NCBI GenBank assembly: GCA_002314685.1
Contig: DCHB01000016.1
Location: 948-26,869 of the forward strand
Direction: 5' to 3'
DNA: 25,922 bases
Source: Clostridiales bacterium UBA1763
Lineage (GTDB): Bacteria; Bacillota; Clostridia; Oscillospirales; Oscillospiraceae
In this document: positions 23,059 through 25,922 of the stretch, piece by piece
How the letters are laid out: the number at the start of each line of letters is the position of its first letter
Numbering within the stretch: the stretch's first letter is position 1
Notes under the pieces: generated by a model
Databases searched by the model: none
Told to the model about the DNA's origin: nothing
What the model saw: only the letters and a program-made list of their open reading frames with translations
Translations under genes and position numbers: made by a program

Positions 23059-24570
23059 TTATTCGCCGTAATTGGGGTCGATTGCCGTGTCGTAAATATC
23101 GGTGACGACCTTGTCGGGTGCCTTGGTTGCGAGTGTTGTGAACACTGCCGCGACTGCGCCGCAGATGAAGCCAGGTACTATCTCGTAGATGCCCGTTGAG
23201 GACAGGCAGAACAGCCAGATAATATCGACTGCCGCGCCGACAACAACGCCCACGCAAGCGCCCGTGTAGTTAAATCTTCTCCAGAACAGGGACAGGAGAA
23301 TGACGGGGCCGAATGCCGCGCCGAAGATGCCCCATGCGTTTTCGACCATGTTCATAATCGCCTGTGCGCCTGCGCCCTTTGAGGATGCGATGAAGTAAGC
23401 GATGACGGAGATTACGACAACCGCAATTCTGCCAACCCAAAGCACTTCCTTGTCGCTTGCATTTTTGCGGATGAGGGGCTTGTAAAGGTCGGAGGTGAAG
23501 GAGCTTGATGCAACGAGAAGCTGAGAGTCAGCCGTTGAGACGGATGCCGCCATGATAGCCGCAAGCAGAAGTCCCGCAACGCCCGCGGGGAACAGACGGC
23601 GTGCAAGCACGATGAAGACGGTCTTCTGTGCGCCGACAGTGAGAAGCTCCTCTGCGATTATCATTCTTGCGTAGTATGCCATGAGGCAAGCCGCGCCGAT
23701 TGAGAGGATAACCCAAACGATTGCAACGATTGAGCTCTTCTTTACCATGGAGGGCTTTTCAATCGACATGAAGCGGACGATTATATGCGGCATACCGAAG
23801 TAGCCGAGTCCCCAGCCGAGACCCGAAACGATGTCCTTCCACGAGGCGGAAAGCAGTCCCGCACCGAAGTCGCAGTTTACAACCTCACCCGATGCGTCGG
23901 TGTACTGATAAACGTTTGCGAGTGCGGCGACATCGAGATTTTGTGTGAGCTTTATAATAATGGGAACTGCGAGCAGAGCAATGAGCATCAGAATGCCCTG
24001 GAAGAAGTCAGTCCAGCAGACAGCCTTGAAGCCGCCGAGGAAGGTGTAGCCGATAATAATAAGTGCATATATAAGCATCGCGGTCTGCTCGGAGATGCCG
24101 TCAAACAGAGTCGTGAAAACGGAGGTGCCCGCTACGAATGCGGATGCGACGTAAACCGTGAAGGCAATCAGGAAAATAACAGCGCAGATAATCTGCAGAG
24201 TCTTTTTCTGTGATGCAAAGCGGTTTGTCAGATACTGCGGAACGGTGATTGCATCGTTTGCCGCAACGGAGAATTTGCGCAGTCTCTTTGCACAGAAAAT
24301 CCAGTTTGCCGCGGTGCCGAGTGCAAGACCTATGCCAATCCAGATCTGACCGAAGCCGAAGGCGAGGATTGATCCGGGCAGACCCATGAGCAGCCACGCG
24401 GACATATCCGATGCCTGCGCGCTCATCGCCGTTACCCACGGTCCCATTGAGCGTCCGCCGAGGAAATAGTCGCTCTGATTCTTATTGCTTCCGTTGAAGA
24501 AGAAAATAAGTCCTACGAAAAACAGGATAACGAAATATCCCAAGAATACAATTACTTCTGCATTAAACAT
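23059..24570 (-). CDS. putP: Sodium/proline symporter PutP
   Basis: A 503-residue sodium:solute symporter with about 13 membrane helices; it imports proline with Na+. SDYFLGGRSMGPWVTAMSAQ (33-52) leads to ASDMSAWLLMGLPG, placing D55 and S57 at the very positions important for Na+ and proline in the E. coli protein. The other Na+ site region is visible as AASVSTADSQLLVASS. Length equals the E. coli protein (502). The ATG at 24568-24570 is preceded by GAGAGGT ~7 bp upstream. The gene diverges from a LysR regulator, which is a plausible controller. Proline as substrate follows from motif similarity; a Stickland-type role in amino-acid fermentation is possible but not shown. Confidence 0.95.
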   Translation of the reverse strand: MFNAEVIVFLGYFVILFFVGLIFFFNGSNKNQSDYFLGGRSMGPWVTAMSAQASDMSAWLLMGLPGSILAFGFGQIWIGIGLALGTAANWIFCAKRLRKFSVAANDAITVPQYLTNRFASQKKTLQIICAVIFLIAFTVYVASAFVAGTSVFTTLFDGISEQTAMLIYALIIIGYTFLGGFKAVCWTDFFQGILMLIALLAVPIIIKLTQNLDVAALANVYQYTDASGEVVNCDFGAGLLSASWKDIVSGLGWGLGYFGMPHIIVRFMSIEKPSMVKKSSIVAIVWVILSIGAACLMAYYARMIIAEELLTVGAQKTVFIVLARRLFPAGVAGLLLAAIMAASVSTADSQLLVASSSFTSDLYKPLIRKNASDKEVLWVGRIAVVVISVIAYFIASSKGAGAQAIMNMVENAWGIFGAAFGPVILLSLFWRRFNYTGACVGVVVGAAVDIIWLFCLSSTGIYEIVPGFICGAVAAVFTTLATKAPDKVVTDIYDTAIDPNYGE

Positions 24571-24600
24571 TTTGTGACCTCTCTACCGAAATATGTTTGC

Positions 24601-24629
24601 ATTATAAACGCCGTTTTTCGTGCTATCAA
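24601..24629 (-). promoter_or_regulatory. Sigma-A promoter of putP
   Basis: On the minus strand TTGATA (24624-24629) and TATAAT (24601-24606) are separated by 17 bp. The -10 is ~30 bp before the start codon. Confidence 0.85.
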
Positions 24630-24695
24630 GGGAAGAAATTGCCTGTTTTGCTTGATTTTTCGCTTTTTTTGTGTATATTATTATATTGCTTAATA

Positions 24696-24717
24696 TTATT
24701 CATATTAACTTGAATAA
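24696..24717. promoter_or_regulatory. Candidate LysR operator (TTATTCA-N8-TGAATAA)
   Basis: A perfect 7-bp inverted repeat with an 8-bp spacer lies between putP and the lysR-type gene. It contains a T-N11-A core as LysR-family sites do. It is ~67 bp upstream of the putP -35 and ~26 bp upstream of the regulator start, a good place for autoregulation and putP activation. Confidence 0.55.
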
Positions 24718-24742
24718 AATTCATACATAGGGAGAATGTGCC

Positions 24743-25618
24743 GTGAGCATATCAAAATACGAGACGCTCGCCAAGGTCTGCGAGCTCGGAAGTCTGACAA
24801 AGGCGGCGGAGTCGCTCGGCTGTACGCAGTCGGCGGTGAGCCATGCGATAAGCTCGCTCGAGGCTGAGCTCGGCTTTTCGGTTTTAACCCGCTCGCGTGC
24901 GGGCGTACAGCTCACCGACGAGGGACAGCGCATAATGCCCTCGGTGCGCGGTATGCTCAACTACTACGAGCAGTTAAACCAAACGGTGTCGGCAATCCGC
25001 GGGCTCGACTTCGGCACGGTGAGGATAGGCGCGTTCACCTCCGTCGCCGTTCACTGGCTTCCGGGTGTCATAAAGGAGTTTCAGCGCGACTATCCGAATG
25101 TCGATATAAAGCTATTAAACGGCGACTATCACGACGTTGAAAACTGGCTGCTTGAGGGAAGCATAGACCTCGGCTTTATCAATCTGCCGACGGCGCTTCG
25201 CTGTGAGACCTTCGCGCTTATGGAGGACAGACTGCTCGCAATTCTGCCGCTTGACCACAAGTTTGCGTCCTACCCGAAGTTCCCGCTTGTCGAGTGCGAG
25301 ACCGAGGCGTTTATAACCCTGCTCGAGACCTCAAACCACGATGCGAACAAGGCGCTGAGTGCCGCGGGCATCAAGCCGAACATAAAGTTTTCCACCAAGG
25401 ACGACTACGCGATAATCGCGATGGTCGAGCAGGGGCTCGGCATATCGATTATGCCCGAGCTGCTTCTGCGCGGGCGTCACGACAAGGTTGCCGTGCGCGA
25501 GCTTGTCCCGCCGTCAAAGCGAACAATCGGACTTGCAATCGGCGAGACGAGCAGTCAAAGCCCCGCAACGCGAAAATTCGCCGACTACATAATCAAATGG
25601 GTAAAAGACAAAATGTAA
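24743..25618 (+). CDS. LysR-family transcriptional regulator
   Basis: A 291-residue LTTR. Residues 1-60 form the winged helix-turn-helix (ETLAKVCELGSLTKAAESLGCTQSAVSHAISSLEAELG, then LFxR-like VLTRSRAGVQLTDEG). Residues ~88-290 are a substrate-binding-type effector domain, beginning GTVRIGAFTSVAVHWLP and including the VEQGLGISIMPELLL segment. The start is GTG 24743 with AGGGAGA seven bases upstream; the nearby ATG at 24736 is out of frame. It diverges from putP, the usual layout for a LysR protein and its target, so it may sense an amino acid. No terminator follows; a heptamer array begins 10 bp after its stop. Confidence 0.93.
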   Translation: MSISKYETLAKVCELGSLTKAAESLGCTQSAVSHAISSLEAELGFSVLTRSRAGVQLTDEGQRIMPSVRGMLNYYEQLNQTVSAIRGLDFGTVRIGAFTSVAVHWLPGVIKEFQRDYPNVDIKLLNGDYHDVENWLLEGSIDLGFINLPTALRCETFALMEDRLLAILPLDHKFASYPKFPLVECETEAFITLLETSNHDANKALSAAGIKPNIKFSTKDDYAIIAMVEQGLGISIMPELLLRGRHDKVAVRELVPPSKRTIGLAIGETSSQSPATRKFADYIIKWVKDKM

Positions 25619-25628
25619 CCCGCTTTGC

Positions 25629-25661
25629 GAGTGATGAACTAAGAGTGATGAGTGATGAGTG
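25629..25661 (+). repeat. Heptamer array 7
   Basis: Units GAGTGAT, GAACTAA, GAGTGAT, GAGTGAT, GAGTGTT begin 10 bp after the LysR stop codon and run into the GGTGCAGACTAAAACC adaptor. Confidence 0.88.
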
Positions 25662-25663
25662 TT

Positions 25664-25790
25664 TGGTGCAGACTAAAACCAACGCCGCAGGGGTGAAACA
25701 TAGCTCGCACCCGTAGGGGTGAATGGAGCGTCAGCGAAATGAGCCCGCATAACGAGTGAAGAACTATGAGTGATGAGTTAAGAGTGTTCG
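25664..25790 (-). repeat. Adaptor, block B and heptamer array 8
   Basis: GGTGCAGACTAAAACCAACG is followed by block B (25681-25747, with GGAGCGTCAGCGAAATGAGC instead of GGAGCGAAGCGCAATGAGC) and another heptamer run (25754-25787). The order and direction are the same as at 22187-22346. Confidence 0.86.
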
Positions 25791-25922
25791 GTGCAGACTA
25801 AGACAAAAAATCCTGCAAGTTTGCTGTGCAACAGCCTGTAAAGATGTGCGTGGCTGAAGTGTATAATAACCGCCGCAGGTGCATCGGGGGAATACCAAGT
25901 AAAGACTTTGCGGCGGAAATAG
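25791..25922 (+). repeat. Structured repeat unit R4, copy 2 (cut by window end)
   Basis: It contains GACTAAGACAAAAAA, GCAAGTTTGC, CAGCCTGTAAAGATGTGCGT, then CCGCCGCAGGTGCATCGGGG and TTTGCGGCGGAAATAG. It matches copy 1 almost base for base from CCTGTAAAG onward. The right end is beyond the window. Confidence 0.85.

Noticed and set aside
22880..23199. Open frames rich in THSSLFTHHSSL-type peptides in the heptamer arrays
   Set aside because: They are translations of the 7-bp repeats, have no ribosome sites, and run through a terminator or into putP antisense. Similar frames elsewhere in the repeat blocks (e.g. 17736-17957, 22119-22395, 22573-22919) are rejected for the same reason.

Overview
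The window looks like a chromosomal segment of an anaerobic Clostridia-type Firmicute, probably of the Oscillospiraceae/Ruminococcaceae. Supporting signs are strong AGGAGG-type ribosome binding sites, clean sigma-A promoters (TTGACA/TATAAT with 16-18 bp spacers), a VanW-family wall protein, formate-tetrahydrofolate ligase, a split transketolase, a TAXI-type TRAP transporter and Clostridia-style lipoprotein signals (LCACGG). Base composition is moderate in genes and AT-rich in promoter gaps. The lineage is inferred from gene content; no 16S gene is present.

Layout. 1-5287 (minus): htpG, then hemW, a VanW-domain protein and the start of metG, all head to tail. 5488-8268 (plus): two overlapping COG0523/CobW-type GTPase genes (the first with a His/Cys-rich metal-binding stretch, the second with a DUF1980-like C-terminal domain) and a secreted CAP-domain protein, closed by a strong terminator. 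8317-8573: a convergent gap that looks like an independent small RNA unit. 8609-10285 (minus): fhs. 10505-13614 (minus): a TAXI TRAP solute-binding lipoprotein and its fused permease. 14058-17519 (plus): hom-lysC-asd, which converts aspartate to homoserine (lysC and asd also feed lysine/DAP synthesis). 18264-22068 (minus): split transketolase, galactokinase and an MscS channel. 23059-24570 (minus) and 24743-25618 (plus): a PutP-like Na+/proline symporter divergent from a LysR regulator.

The least ordinary content lies between genes. From 17.5 kb onward four gaps (17511-17920, 20173-20312, 22187-22999, 25629-end) are built from a modular repeat family. It comprises degenerate 7-bp tandem arrays (GAGTGAW/GAACTAW), a GGTGCNGACTAA adaptor, a short block around CGCCGTAGGGGTGAATGG, a ~90-bp unit present four times in both orientations, and a >=125-bp structured unit present twice. 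The arrays abut stop codons; those of asd and the transketolase C-half actually lie within repeat sequence. No transposase is in the window, so these look like non-autonomous, MITE/REP-like elements.

Two intergenic units (about 8380-8566 plus, and about 18088-17934 minus) have a promoter-like sequence, GC stems exposing CUCC loops, and a terminator, and are proposed as small RNAs. The first carries 13 nt perfectly complementary to the ribosome binding site of the CAP-protein gene just upstream. These RNA proposals and the metal role of the GTPase operon are inference; the housekeeping assignments rest on visible family motifs.
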